DNA from: Micromonospora sp. DSM 45708
GTDB lineage: Bacteria; Actinomycetota; Actinomycetes; Mycobacteriales; Micromonosporaceae
Reading direction: 5' to 3'
Assembly: GCF_039566955.1 (NCBI RefSeq)
Contig: NZ_CP154796.1
Span: 6,572,001 to 6,636,000 of the forward strand
DNA length: 64,000 nt
Positions within the stretch are counted from its first letter, which is position 1. Each line of letters starts with the position of its first letter. Under the pieces are notes generated by a model. It was given only the letters and a program-made list of their open reading frames with translations, was not told where the DNA came from and did no database searches. The translations under genes and the position numbers were made by a program. Shown in pieces: positions 50,345 through 58,514 of the stretch.

Positions 50345-50590
50345 TCAGCCGCCCGCGAAGGGTGGCAGCACGTCCACCGTGACCCCGGCCGGCAACGGTG
50401 CCTGACGATCATGACAGGCGACGCCGTCGACCAGGAAACTCGCCGCCCTGAGCACCACCGTCAGTCGCTCACCGTGGCGGGCGGACAGGTCGTCGAGGAG
50501 TTCGTCCAGCGACCGGCCGGCGGATGCGGTCTCCTCGGCACGGCCGGCGGCGGCCCGCGCGCCGGCGAAGTAACGGACGGTCAGCTCCAC
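50345..50590 (-). CDS. moaD: Molybdopterin synthase sulfur carrier subunit MoaD
   Basis: 81 residues with a ubiquitin-like fold: ELTVRYFAGARAAAGRAEE at the start, LDELLDDLSARHG in the middle and the C-terminal PPFAGG that is adenylated and thiocarboxylated. It feeds sulphur to MoaE. I chose GTG 50590 because GGAGG lies six bases before it; GTG 50596 would overlap the moaA stop in a GTGA. Confidence 0.92.
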   Translation of the reverse strand: MELTVRYFAGARAAAGRAEETASAGRSLDELLDDLSARHGERLTVVLRAASFLVDGVACHDRQAPLPAGVTVDVLPPFAGG

Positions 50591-50592
50591 CG

Positions 50593-51609
50593 TCACCCTC
50601 CGATCGCGGACATCGGCCGGACCGGCTGGAGGAAGGTCGGATCGTCGATGCCGTGCCCGGCCCGCTTGCCCCACATCGCGGCCCGCCAGCGCCGGGCCAA
50701 CTCGTCGTCGTCGACGCCCGCCCGCAGCGCGGCCCGCAGGTCCGACTCGTCGGTGGCGAAGAGGCAGTTGCGCACCTGGCCGTCGGCGGTGAGCCGGGTG
50801 CGGTCGCAGTCGCCGCAGAACGGCCGGGTCACGCTGGCGATCACCCCGACCCGGGCCGGGCCGTCGTCCACCAGCCACGTCTCGGCCGGCGCGGCGCCCC
50901 GCTCGGTCGGGTCGGGCCGCAACGCGAACTCGGCGCGCAGGGCGGCCAGGATCTCGTCGGCGGTGACCATGGTCGACCGGTCCCAGCCGTGCTGGGCGTC
51001 CAGCGGCATCTGCTCGATGAACCGCAACTCGTAGCCGTGCGCCAGGGCGAAGCGGAGCAGCGCCGGCGCCTCGCCGTCGTTGACGCCGCGCATCAGCACC
51101 GAGTTGATCTTGACGGGGGTCAGCCCGGCCGCCACCGCGCCGGCCAACCCGGCGAGCACGTCGGCGTGCCGGTCGCGCCGCGTCAACGTGGCGAACCGGG
51201 CCGGGTCCAGCGTGTCCAGCGAGACGTTGACCCGGTCCAGCCCGGCCGCGCGCAGCGCCGGCGCGAGCCGGGCCAGACCGATGCCGTTGGTGGTCAGCGA
51301 GATGCGCGGCCGGGGCGACAGCGCGGCCACGGCCGCCACGATGCCGGGCAGGCCGGGCCGGATGAGCGGCTCACCACCGGTGAAGCGCACCTCGGTGACG
51401 CCGAGCCGGCGCACCGCGACACCGACCAGCCGGACGATCTCGTCGTCGGTGAGCAGTTGTGGACCGGCCAGCCAGGGCAGGCCCTCGGCCGGCATGCAGT
51501 AGGTGCAGCGCAGGTTGCACTTGTCGGTCAGCGAGACCCGCAGGTCCCGGGCGACGCGGCCGTACCGGTCGGTGAGGACCCCGTCGGCCGTCGTCCGGGG
51601 GGCGGTCAT
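50593..51609 (-). CDS. moaA: GTP 3',8-cyclase MoaA
   Basis: 338 residues. A radical-SAM enzyme making the first intermediate of molybdenum cofactor. The CxxxCxxC cluster motif is Cys31-Cys35-Cys38 (DKCNLRCTYC), with RFTGGEPLIR and LTTNG; the second cluster is bound by CGDCDRTRL and RNC near the C-terminus, and the protein ends in the required GG (MSAIGG). Its ATG overlaps the stop of the fructosamine-kinase gene, and moaD follows directly. Confidence 0.97.
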   Translation of the reverse strand: MTAPRTTADGVLTDRYGRVARDLRVSLTDKCNLRCTYCMPAEGLPWLAGPQLLTDDEIVRLVGVAVRRLGVTEVRFTGGEPLIRPGLPGIVAAVAALSPRPRISLTTNGIGLARLAPALRAAGLDRVNVSLDTLDPARFATLTRRDRHADVLAGLAGAVAAGLTPVKINSVLMRGVNDGEAPALLRFALAHGYELRFIEQMPLDAQHGWDRSTMVTADEILAALRAEFALRPDPTERGAAPAETWLVDDGPARVGVIASVTRPFCGDCDRTRLTADGQVRNCLFATDESDLRAALRAGVDDDELARRWRAAMWGKRAGHGIDDPTFLQPVRPMSAIGG

Positions 51610-52520
51610 CCGTCGACGGTAGCGCGTCGGACGCCGCCGAGCGCGGCGCGGGCGGTGGAGACGACGGCCTCCGCGTACGCCGCGCCGAACAACGCGGTGT
51701 GCACCAGCAGCAGGTGCAGTTGGTGCAGCGGCACCCGCTCGCGCCAGCCGTCGGCCAACGGCCAGGCCTCCCGGTAGGCGGCCAGGACCCGCTCGAACTG
51801 CGGTGGGCCGCCGAAGAGCGCGAGCTGCGCCAGGTCGGTCTCGCGGTGGCCGCCGTGCGCGGCCGGGTCGATCAACCAGACCCGGCTGTCGGCGCCCCAG
51901 AGCAGGTTGCCGGACCAGAGGTCGCCGTGCACCCGGGCCGGCGGCTCGTCGCCGCCCCACTCGCCGACCCGGTCGACGACCTGCTCGACAAGCGCCGTCG
52001 CGGCGCCGGTGAGCGCGCCGTTGTCGACCGACATCCGAAGGTACGGCAGCAGCCGGCACCGGGCGAACCACTCCGGCCACGGCCCCGGGTCGGGCGTGTT
52101 GTCCTGCGGCAGCGCGCCGATGAACCCGGTCCACTCCGCGCCGAACGCCGGCGCGCCGGCCCGGTGCAGCCCGGCCAGCCCGCGGCCGAACGCCTCCGCC
52201 GCCTCCGGGCCCGGCTCACCCGGCTCCACCCAGTCCAGCGCCAGCAGTTCCGGCAGCGCGACCAGCACCTCCGGCACCGGCACCGCGTCGGCCTCGCGCA
52301 GCCACCGCAGACCGGCCGCCTCGGTGGCGAAGAAGCCGGCCGGCACCGGCCGCGTCGCCCGCTCCGGCCAGGTCTTCGCGAAGACGGAGTGGCCGTCGTC
52401 GAGCGTGAGTCGCGAGGCGGCGCAGATGTCACCGCCGGAGACCGGCGTCTCCCGGATCCGCTGGTGGGTCAGGAACGTCGGCAGGTGCTCCGGGTGTGCC
52501 CTCAGGTACGCCAGGTCCAT
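51606..52520 (-). CDS. Fructosamine kinase family protein
   Basis: 304 residues with the aminoglycoside-kinase-like fold. The catalytic loop is VHGDLWSGNLLW and the metal motif LIDPAAHGGHRETDLAQL; the N-terminal lysine is in VFAKTW. The family phosphorylates ketoamines formed by glycation so that they fall off proteins. TACCTT lies six bases before the ATG, suggesting leaderless transcription. The ATGA overlap with moaA makes it the first gene of a three-gene unit, an unexpected partner. Confidence 0.9.
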   Translation of the reverse strand: MDLAYLRAHPEHLPTFLTHQRIRETPVSGGDICAASRLTLDDGHSVFAKTWPERATRPVPAGFFATEAAGLRWLREADAVPVPEVLVALPELLALDWVEPGEPGPEAAEAFGRGLAGLHRAGAPAFGAEWTGFIGALPQDNTPDPGPWPEWFARCRLLPYLRMSVDNGALTGAATALVEQVVDRVGEWGGDEPPARVHGDLWSGNLLWGADSRVWLIDPAAHGGHRETDLAQLALFGGPPQFERVLAAYREAWPLADGWRERVPLHQLHLLLVHTALFGAAYAEAVVSTARAALGGVRRATVDG

Positions 52521-52692
52521 GAGCGCAAGGTAGCCGTTGGCTGGGACAAGCGTCGGCCGTGTCGTACCGAGACGGGTGGCGAACCTCGCCCACCTGCGCC
52601 GATACGTTCAGTAGTTGTGGACGAGCGGCATGTCGTCAACAGGGCGCGGCGCGGGCCTGCCACGGTGACCGGGGCCCCCGCACGCTCCCGGC

Positions 52693-53862
52693 ATGAACTC
52701 CACCGAGCGTCCCCGCCTCTCCGTCCGCTCGCCGGCCGACCTCGTCGCCGCCGTGCCCTACCTGCTCGGCTTCCATCCCGAGGACAGCGTGGTGGTGGTC
52801 GCGGTGCGGGGCCGGCGGGTGGTCTTCGCCGCCCGCGGTGACCTGCCCGAGCCGGGTGCCGACCCCGGTCCGGCGGCTCGGCACCTGGCGCAGGTGGTGG
52901 CCCGGCAGGACACCGACGCCGCGACGGTCATCGGCTACGGGCCGGCCGCCCGCGTCACCGGCGCGGTGGACGCGGTCGGCGCGGCGCTGGACGACGTGGG
53001 GCTGATCGTCCTCGACGCGCTCCGGGTGACGGACGGCCGCTGGTGGTCCTACCTCTGCGACGAGCCCGCCTGCTGCCCGGCCGAGGGCACGCCGTACGAC
53101 CCGGCGGCGAGCCGGGTCGGTGCGGCGGCCGTCTTCGCCGGTCAGGTCGCCCTGCCCGACCGGGCCGCGCTGGCCGCCCAGGTGTCGCCGGTGGGTGGTC
53201 CGGTCCGGCTCGCCATGCGCCGGGCCACCGGGCGGGCCCGCCGCCGGTTGGCCGCACTCACCGGGGAGCCGCCCGGCGAAACGGCCGGGAGCGGCGGAAC
53301 GGCCGGGAGCGGCGGAACGGCTGGGAGCGGCGGAACAGCTGGGAGCGGCGGAACGGCCGGGAGCGGCGGAACGGCCGGGAGCGGCGGAACGGCCGCCGGA
53401 CCGGCCGGGCGGGACGGGGTGGCGCGGGCCGTGCGTGCGGCCGGAACGGCGGCGGTGCGGGCCGCGTTCCGCCGGCAGGGGCGCGGTGAGCGACTCGACG
53501 ACGACGAGGTGGCCTGGCTGACCGTGCTCCTCACCCACCTCGTGGTACGCGACCACGCCTGGTCCCGCACGGATGGGCGGGACACCGACATCAGCCTGTG
53601 GACCGACGTGCTGCGGAGGGCCGAACCCGAGCTGACCGCGGCGCCCGGGACGCTGCTCGCGTTCGCGGCCTGGCGCTCCGGGCACGGCGCACTGGCCGCC
53701 GTCGCCCTGGAACGGGTGCTCGCGGCCCATCCCGGCTACTCCCTCGCGGTGCTCCTCGACGACGCGCTCCGCCGTGGGCTGGCCCCGTCCGAGCTGGACG
53801 GTTGGCCTGGCGTCGCCGGCCCGGCGGTACTGCGCCGCCGCCGGCGTCGCCCACGCCGCTGA
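52693..53862 (+). CDS. DUF4192 family protein with TAGSGG repeats
   Basis: 389 residues. The N-terminus SPADLVAAVPYLLGFHPEDSVVVVAV is the DUF4192 signature, a family of unknown role limited to actinobacteria; GWPGVAGPAVLR-type and LLDDALRRGLAPSE segments close it. A central insert at about residues 197-232 is six exact or near-exact TAGSGG units coded by 18-base repeats. The ATG lacks an evident ribosome site. Confidence 0.85.
   Translation: MNSTERPRLSVRSPADLVAAVPYLLGFHPEDSVVVVAVRGRRVVFAARGDLPEPGADPGPAARHLAQVVARQDTDAATVIGYGPAARVTGAVDAVGAALDDVGLIVLDALRVTDGRWWSYLCDEPACCPAEGTPYDPAASRVGAAAVFAGQVALPDRAALAAQVSPVGGPVRLAMRRATGRARRRLAALTGEPPGETAGSGGTAGSGGTAGSGGTAGSGGTAGSGGTAGSGGTAAGPAGRDGVARAVRAAGTAAVRAAFRRQGRGERLDDDEVAWLTVLLTHLVVRDHAWSRTDGRDTDISLWTDVLRRAEPELTAAPGTLLAFAAWRSGHGALAAVALERVLAAHPGYSLAVLLDDALRRGLAPSELDGWPGVAGPAVLRRRRRRPRR
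53281..53388 (+). repeat. Six 18-base in-frame repeats in the DUF4192 gene
   Basis: Six contiguous units ACGGCCGGGAGCGGCGGA with single-base variants (ACGGCT, ACAGCT) encode TAGSGG. They form a flexible linker and are likely to vary in copy number. Confidence 0.85.
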
Positions 53863-53906
53863 GTCGGGCAGCGGTGGTGTCCCCCACGCCGCTGAGCCGG
53901 CGCGGG

Positions 53907-54761
53907 TCAGCGCGGCACGCGCTGCGCCCCGGTGTAGACGTTCATGGTCGGGCCGCGGAGGAATCCGACAAGTGTCATTCCGGCCTCCTCGGCCAGTTCG
54001 GCGGCGAGCGTGCTGGGCGCGGAGACCGCCGCGAGCAGCGGCACTCCGGCCATCCACGCCTTCTGGGTGAGCTCGAAGCTGGCCCGACCGGACACCAGCA
54101 GGACGTGACCGGCCAACGGCAGCCGGTCCGTCCGGGTGGCCCAGCCGATCACCTTGTCCACGGCGTTGTGTCGGCCCACGTCCTCCCGCAGTGCCAGCAG
54201 TTCGCCGTCGGCGGTGAAGAGCCCGGCCGCGTGCAGGCCGCCGGTGCGGTCGAAGGCGCGTTGCGCGGCACGCAGCCGGTCGGGCAGTTCGGCCAGCAGT
54301 TCGGCGGTGACCTCCAGGGGGTCCTCCCGTACGGCGAACCGGGAGCGGGTGCGCACCGATTCGATGCTCGCCTTCCCGCACACCCCGCAGGAGCTGGTGG
54401 TGTAGAAGTTGCGGGCCGGGTCGGTGGCTGGCTCCGGCACGCCGGGGGAGAGCACCACGTCGACGACGTTGTAGGTGTTGGGGGTCTCTGCTCCGGAGCA
54501 GAGCTGCGCGGTGTGCACGTCCTCCGCCGACCGGATCAGCCCCTCGGTCAACAGGAAGCCGATCGCCAGGTCCAGGTCGTCGCCCGGGGTGCGCATGGTC
54601 ACCGCGAGCGGTCGGCGACGGCCGGGGCCGGCCGGTCCGACCCGGATCTCCAGCGGCTCCTCCACGGCCAGCGTGTCCTGCCGGCGGACCCGGGCCCGGC
54701 TGTCGCCGGTCGCCCCGAGGTCGATCCGCAGCACTTGACGCCGGTCTGTCGCCCGTCCCAT
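53907..54761 (-). CDS. fdhD: FdhD sulfurtransferase for formate dehydrogenase
   Basis: 284 residues. FdhD carries sulphur to the molybdenum cofactor of formate dehydrogenase. The CGVC motif lies near residue 127 ([12 protein letters not shown]), with [31 protein letters not shown] and [13 protein letters not shown] signatures. The ATG at 54761 has AGAGG upstream. It is divergent from mobA. No formate dehydrogenase is encoded in the window. Confidence 0.95.
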   Translation of the reverse strand: MGRATDRRQVLRIDLGATGDSRARVRRQDTLAVEEPLEIRVGPAGPGRRRPLAVTMRTPGDDLDLAIGFLLTEGLIRSAEDVHTAQLCSGAETPNTYNVVDVVLSPGVPEPATDPARNFYTTSSCGVCGKASIESVRTRSRFAVREDPLEVTAELLAELPDRLRAAQRAFDRTGGLHAAGLFTADGELLALREDVGRHNAVDKVIGWATRTDRLPLAGHVLLVSGRASFELTQKAWMAGVPLLAAVSAPSTLAAELAEEAGMTLVGFLRGPTMNVYTGAQRVPR

Positions 54762-54959
54762 GCCGTCATCCTCTCCCGCGCCCCGCCCCACCCGCACCTC
54801 AGCGCCCCACCTGGCGCTTCTCCCACCCCGCCCCCGGGCACCCGCGCTCCCACCGGACGAGGCGGACGACGGGTGGAGCGCCGGGTCCCACGACGGCCCC
54901 CGGACACCCGTGACGTCGGCGCACGCCCCGCCGGCGCGGGCCGTGGGTAGGGTGAGGCG

Positions 54960-55559
54960 GTGACCGGGTACGCGGCGGTGCTGCTCGCCGGCGGCGCGGC
55001 CCGACGGATGGGTGGGGTGGACAAGCCGGCCCGCCCGGTCGGTGGCCGGCCGATGCTGCACCGGGTGCTGGCGGCGGTGGCCGACGCGGACGAGCGGATC
55101 GTGGTCGGCCCGTCCGGCCCGGTGCCCGGGGGCGTGCGGGTGACCCGCGAGGAGCCCGCCGGGGGTGGTCCGGTGGCGGCGACCGTGGCCGGGCTGGCCC
55201 TGCTGCGACCCGGTACGACCACGGTCGCCCTGCTCGCTGCCGACCTGCCTCTGCTCACCGTCGCCGCGGTGGCGGAGCTGCGGCGCGCGCTGGACGGGTC
55301 GACCGCCGGGCTGGCCTGCTACGTGGACGGCGACGGTCGCCGGCAGCAGCTCTGCGGTGTCTGGCGGTTGCCGGCGCTGCGCGCGGCGGTGGAGCGGCTG
55401 GTGGCGGAGCGCGGCGGCACGGTCGACGGCGCGGCGGTACGGGGCCTGCTGGCCGGTGCCACGGTTCGGGAGGTGGCCTGGTCCGGTGCCGGGCCGCCGC
55501 CCTGGTTCGACTGCGACACTGACGAGGACGTACGCCGGGCCGAGGAGTGGACGACATGA
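54960..55559 (+). CDS. mobA: Molybdenum cofactor guanylyltransferase MobA
   Basis: 199 residues. It attaches GMP to molybdenum cofactor, giving the form used by formate dehydrogenase-type enzymes. The nucleotide-binding start [25 protein letters not shown] and [10 protein letters not shown] are present. TAGGGT lies six bases before the GTG. The stop overlaps the next ATG. Together with FdhD it predicts a MGD-dependent enzyme elsewhere in the genome. Confidence 0.94.
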   Translation: MTGYAAVLLAGGAARRMGGVDKPARPVGGRPMLHRVLAAVADADERIVVGPSGPVPGGVRVTREEPAGGGPVAATVAGLALLRPGTTTVALLAADLPLLTVAAVAELRRALDGSTAGLACYVDGDGRRQQLCGVWRLPALRAAVERLVAERGGTVDGAAVRGLLAGATVREVAWSGAGPPPWFDCDTDEDVRRAEEWTT

Positions 55560-55813
55560 CGGTGTTGGACGACTGGGTCACCGCGGCCTGCGCCGAACTG
55601 GAGCTGGATCCGGCCGAGGTGCCGGTGTCGGCCGTGCTGGACGTGGCCCGGGACGTGGCGCATCAGGTGGTGCGGCCGGGGGCGCCGGTCAGCGCGTACC
55701 TCCTGGGGGTGGCTGTGGGGCGCGGCGCAAATCCGGCCGAGGTGGCCGCCCGGCTCAGCGCGCTGGCCGGGTCCTGGCCGGTGGAGCTGGACGGGACGAC
55801 GCCGGTGGAGTAG
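55556..55813 (+). CDS. DUF6457 small protein coupled to mobA
   Basis: 85 residues, acidic and helical ([18 protein letters not shown], then [25 protein letters not shown]). Such small proteins commonly follow mobA in actinobacteria and are assigned to DUF6457. The ATG at 55556 overlaps the mobA stop in an ATGA, so it is probably made with MobA and may assist it. No catalytic motif is visible. Confidence 0.8.
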   Translation: MTVLDDWVTAACAELELDPAEVPVSAVLDVARDVAHQVVRPGAPVSAYLLGVAVGRGANPAEVAARLSALAGSWPVELDGTTPVE

Positions 55814-55892
55814 CGGCTTGTCCGATCCCGGTCGGCTGTGATTCGGTCCCTGCCGTCCGTGGGTAGGGTGGCGGGAACGGACGGAGGCGATC

Positions 55893-56993
55893 ATGACGGC
55901 AGACCACCCCTCGGCGCCGGTCGACAAGCCTTCCGGCGGTACGCCGGAGCAGTACGAGTCGATCCTGCTCGACGAGCCGACCACGGCCGACCTGCGGGCC
56001 AAGGTGGCCGAGGCCTGGCGGGAGTTCGCCCGGGCACTGGCCGAGCGGCTGCGCGAGCTGCCCGCCGGTGGTCATCTGGAGGTCACGCTCGACCCGACCG
56101 CCTCGGGCACCGGGGATGCCGTCTACTCGGTCAGCGCGGACGCCGGCGAGGACGGTGTGCTGTCGGGTCGGGCGGTCGGCAACGCCACGCTGCCGGCGGG
56201 TTACCGGCTGGACCGGGCGGCGGTGGCGGACATGGTGGCGCTGGGCTGGTCGCCGCCCGGCGTGGTGGCGGGCTCCGGCGAGCAGTTCGGCCTGGACTGC
56301 GGCGTCGACGAGGCGACCCGGTTGTCCGCGGTGCTCTCCCGGACGCTGCGGGACGTCTACGGCGCCCCGCATCCCGCCTTCCTGGTCTACCTGGTGCACG
56401 ACGCCGAGGGTGAGCCGCTGCCGGTGGAACCGCTCGGCACCGCCCGCAGCGAGTTCGGCCCGAACGGGGACGTGGAGGCCGACCTCGACGAGGCGCTGGC
56501 CGCTGCGGCGGCTGCCCAGGCGGGTGAGAACGACGTGCTGGCCCTGGAGGAGCGGGTCCGTACGGTCGTCTCGACGATGTTGAAGTCGAACTCCGACCAG
56601 GTGCAGGTCGACTCCGACGGTGACATCAACATCCGGGCCGGCTCGGCGATGGTCTTCGTGCGGGTCCGCGACAATCCGCCGCTGGTCGACGTCTTCTCCC
56701 CGGTGCTGACCGAGGTCGAGCCGACCGAGCGCCTCTACGTGAAACTCTCCGAGCTGACCAACCGGATGCCGATCGGCCGGCTCTACTGCGCCGACGACAC
56801 GGTCTGGGCGTCCATCCCGGTGTTCGGCCGCAACTTCCAGGCCACCCACCTGATGTTGGCCGTGCAGGTGATGACCGGTCTGGCCGACGAGCTGGACGAC
56901 CGGCTGCACGGCGAGTTCGGCGGCAAGCGTTTCTTCGGCGAGGGCGACAAGCCGGCCCGGCCGCAGGAGCACCGCACCGGCATGTATCTCTGA
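55893..56993 (+). CDS. Two-domain YbjN/chaperone-like protein
   Basis: 366 residues. Residues 1-190 form an alpha/beta domain (LRAKVAEAWREFARALAERLRELPAGGHLEVTL, GYRLDRAAVADMVALGW); residues 210-345 resemble YbjN/type III secretion chaperone folds (LKSNSDQVQVDSDGDINIRAGSAMVFVRVRDNPPLVDVFSPVL). Families of this type are often seen with secretion or signalling proteins in actinobacteria but have no defined activity. GGAGG lies close before the ATG. Confidence 0.75.
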   Translation: MTADHPSAPVDKPSGGTPEQYESILLDEPTTADLRAKVAEAWREFARALAERLRELPAGGHLEVTLDPTASGTGDAVYSVSADAGEDGVLSGRAVGNATLPAGYRLDRAAVADMVALGWSPPGVVAGSGEQFGLDCGVDEATRLSAVLSRTLRDVYGAPHPAFLVYLVHDAEGEPLPVEPLGTARSEFGPNGDVEADLDEALAAAAAAQAGENDVLALEERVRTVVSTMLKSNSDQVQVDSDGDINIRAGSAMVFVRVRDNPPLVDVFSPVLTEVEPTERLYVKLSELTNRMPIGRLYCADDTVWASIPVFGRNFQATHLMLAVQVMTGLADELDDRLHGEFGGKRFFGEGDKPARPQEHRTGMYL

Positions 56994-57107
56994 CGGGTCC
57001 GGGTCGGCGCACGTCGAGCAGCGTCTTGCCGACGGTGGATCGCGGCGTGTGCCTCGGCGGCCCGCTCCGGCGGGAAGCGCTGGGCGATCGGCGGCCCGGA
57101 GTCCGGG

Positions 57108-57566
57108 TCAACTGACGGAGGGTCCGACACCGGGGGACTCGACCAGCCGGGACAGCACGATGGTGCTGCGCGACGAGGTGACGAACGACTCGGCGCGCAG
57201 CCGTTCCAGGGCCTCCTCCAGGTGGGCGATGTCGGCGGCGCGCAGGTGCACCAGCGCGTCCGCCTCGCCGGAGACGGTGTAGGCGCCGACCACCTCGGGG
57301 TGCCGGCGGGCGGCGACGCCGATCTGCGCGGGCGTGGTCCGGCCGGCGCAGAACAGCTCGACGAACGCCTCGGTGGTCCATCCCACGGCGGCCGGGTCGA
57401 CGACCGCGGTGAAGCCGCGGATCACGCCGGCGGCGCGGAGCCGGTCGACCCGGCGCTTGACGGCGGGGGCGGAGAGTGACACCCGGGTGCCGATGTCGGC
57501 GTACGAGGCGCGGGCGTCCGCCACGAGCAACGCAATGATTCGCTGGTCGACCGCGTCTATCTGCAA
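57108..57566 (-). CDS. Lrp/AsnC-family transcriptional regulator
   Basis: 152 residues. N-terminal helix-turn-helix (DAVDQRIIALLVADARASYADIGTRVSLSAPAVKRRVDRL) and C-terminal RAM ligand domain (PEVVGAYTVSGEADALVHLRA). Start at TTG 57566 follows GAGGCGG. It is divergent from ddaH, 68 bases apart, matching the arrangement of the M. tuberculosis Rv2324/Rv2323c pair, and likely controls it in response to an amino acid. Confidence 0.9.
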   Translation of the reverse strand: MQIDAVDQRIIALLVADARASYADIGTRVSLSAPAVKRRVDRLRAAGVIRGFTAVVDPAAVGWTTEAFVELFCAGRTTPAQIGVAARRHPEVVGAYTVSGEADALVHLRAADIAHLEEALERLRAESFVTSSRSTIVLSRLVESPGVGPSVS

Positions 57567-57634
57567 CGTTCCGCCTCTGGGAAGCAATGGTTGTGGCTGT
57601 TACCAAAGTTCCAGCCTACCTACTCTTGGTGACC

Positions 57635-58459
57635 GTGAACCAGCAGCGAGTCTCGCGAAAGCGGACATATCTCATGTGCTCGCCGGAGCACTTCGCGGTC
57701 GAGTACGCGATCAATCCGTGGATGGACCTGACCACGGCGGTCGACGCCGACCTGGCGGTCAAGCAGTGGGACCGGCTGCGCGAGACGCTGGTCGGGCTCG
57801 GCCACGACGTGCACCTGCTCACCCCCGAGGCCGGCCTGCCGGACATGGTCTTCGCCGCGAACGGGGCGTTCGTGGTGGACGGCACGGTCTACGGCGCCCG
57901 GTTCAAGCACGAGCAGCGGGCCGCCGAGGCCGCCGCCCACCGGGCGTTCTACGAGGCGCAGGGCTGGCACTTCATCGCGCCGAGCGAGACCAACGAGGGC
58001 GAGGGCGACTTCGCGTACCTGCCGGACGCGCACGGTGGCCTGGTCCTCGCCGGCCACGGTTTCCGCACCGAGCTGGCCGCGCACGCCGAGGCGCAGGAGG
58101 CGCTCGGTCGGCCGGTGGTGTCGTTGCGCCTGGTCGACCCGCGCTTCTACCACCTCGACGTGGCGCTCGCCTCGATCGACGACGGGAACGTCGTCTACTA
58201 CCCGGGCGCGTTCTCCGCGGCCAGCCAGAAGGTGCTGACCCAACTGTTCCCGGACGCGGTCGTCGCGGACGACGAGGACGCCCTGTCGTTCGGCCTGAAC
58301 CTGGTCAGCGACGGGCTCAACGTGGTGTTGAACAGCGACGCCACCCGGCTGGCCGGCAAGCTGAAGGCGGCCGGCTACCACCCCGTCCCGGTGGAGCTGG
58401 CCGAGCTGAAGAAGGGCGGCGGCAGCGTGAAGTGCTGCATCGCCGAGCTGCGGCACTGA
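57635..58459 (+). CDS. ddaH: Dimethylarginine dimethylaminohydrolase-like amidinotransferase
   Basis: 274 residues of the guanidino-group-modifying superfamily. LMCSPEHFAVEYAINPWMD, GLPDMVFAANGAFV, NEGEGDF, the catalytic His in FYHLDVALASID and the nucleophilic Cys in GGGSVKCCIAEL are present. It hydrolyses a methylated arginine or arginine to citrulline-type product; the exact substrate is uncertain. TACTCT lies eight bases before the GTG at 57635, supporting this start over the longer reading from 57587. No ornithine aminotransferase gene follows, unlike in Mycobacterium. Confidence 0.88.
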   Translation: MNQQRVSRKRTYLMCSPEHFAVEYAINPWMDLTTAVDADLAVKQWDRLRETLVGLGHDVHLLTPEAGLPDMVFAANGAFVVDGTVYGARFKHEQRAAEAAAHRAFYEAQGWHFIAPSETNEGEGDFAYLPDAHGGLVLAGHGFRTELAAHAEAQEALGRPVVSLRLVDPRFYHLDVALASIDDGNVVYYPGAFSAASQKVLTQLFPDAVVADDEDALSFGLNLVSDGLNVVLNSDATRLAGKLKAAGYHPVPVELAELKKGGGSVKCCIAELRH

Positions 58460-58472
58460 CCACGACACGCGC

Positions 58473-58505
58473 GAGGGCGGCCTCCCCGGAAGGGGGGCCG
58501 CCCTC
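58473..58505. terminator. Convergent terminator hairpin
   Basis: Arms GAGGGCGGCC (58473-58482) and GGCCGCCCTC (58496-58505), extended by TCCCC/GGGGG pairing, between ddaH and the convergent binding-protein gene. Confidence 0.75.
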
Positions 58506-58514
58506 GTCGTCGCG

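Noticed and set aside
52611..52625. A TGTGGACGA motif that might be a reverse DnaA box.
   Set aside because: It has one mismatch and stands alone, so it cannot be told from chance.
53281..53388. Regular direct repeats that might be a CRISPR array.
   Set aside because: The units are contiguous, 18 bases long, in frame and without spacers.
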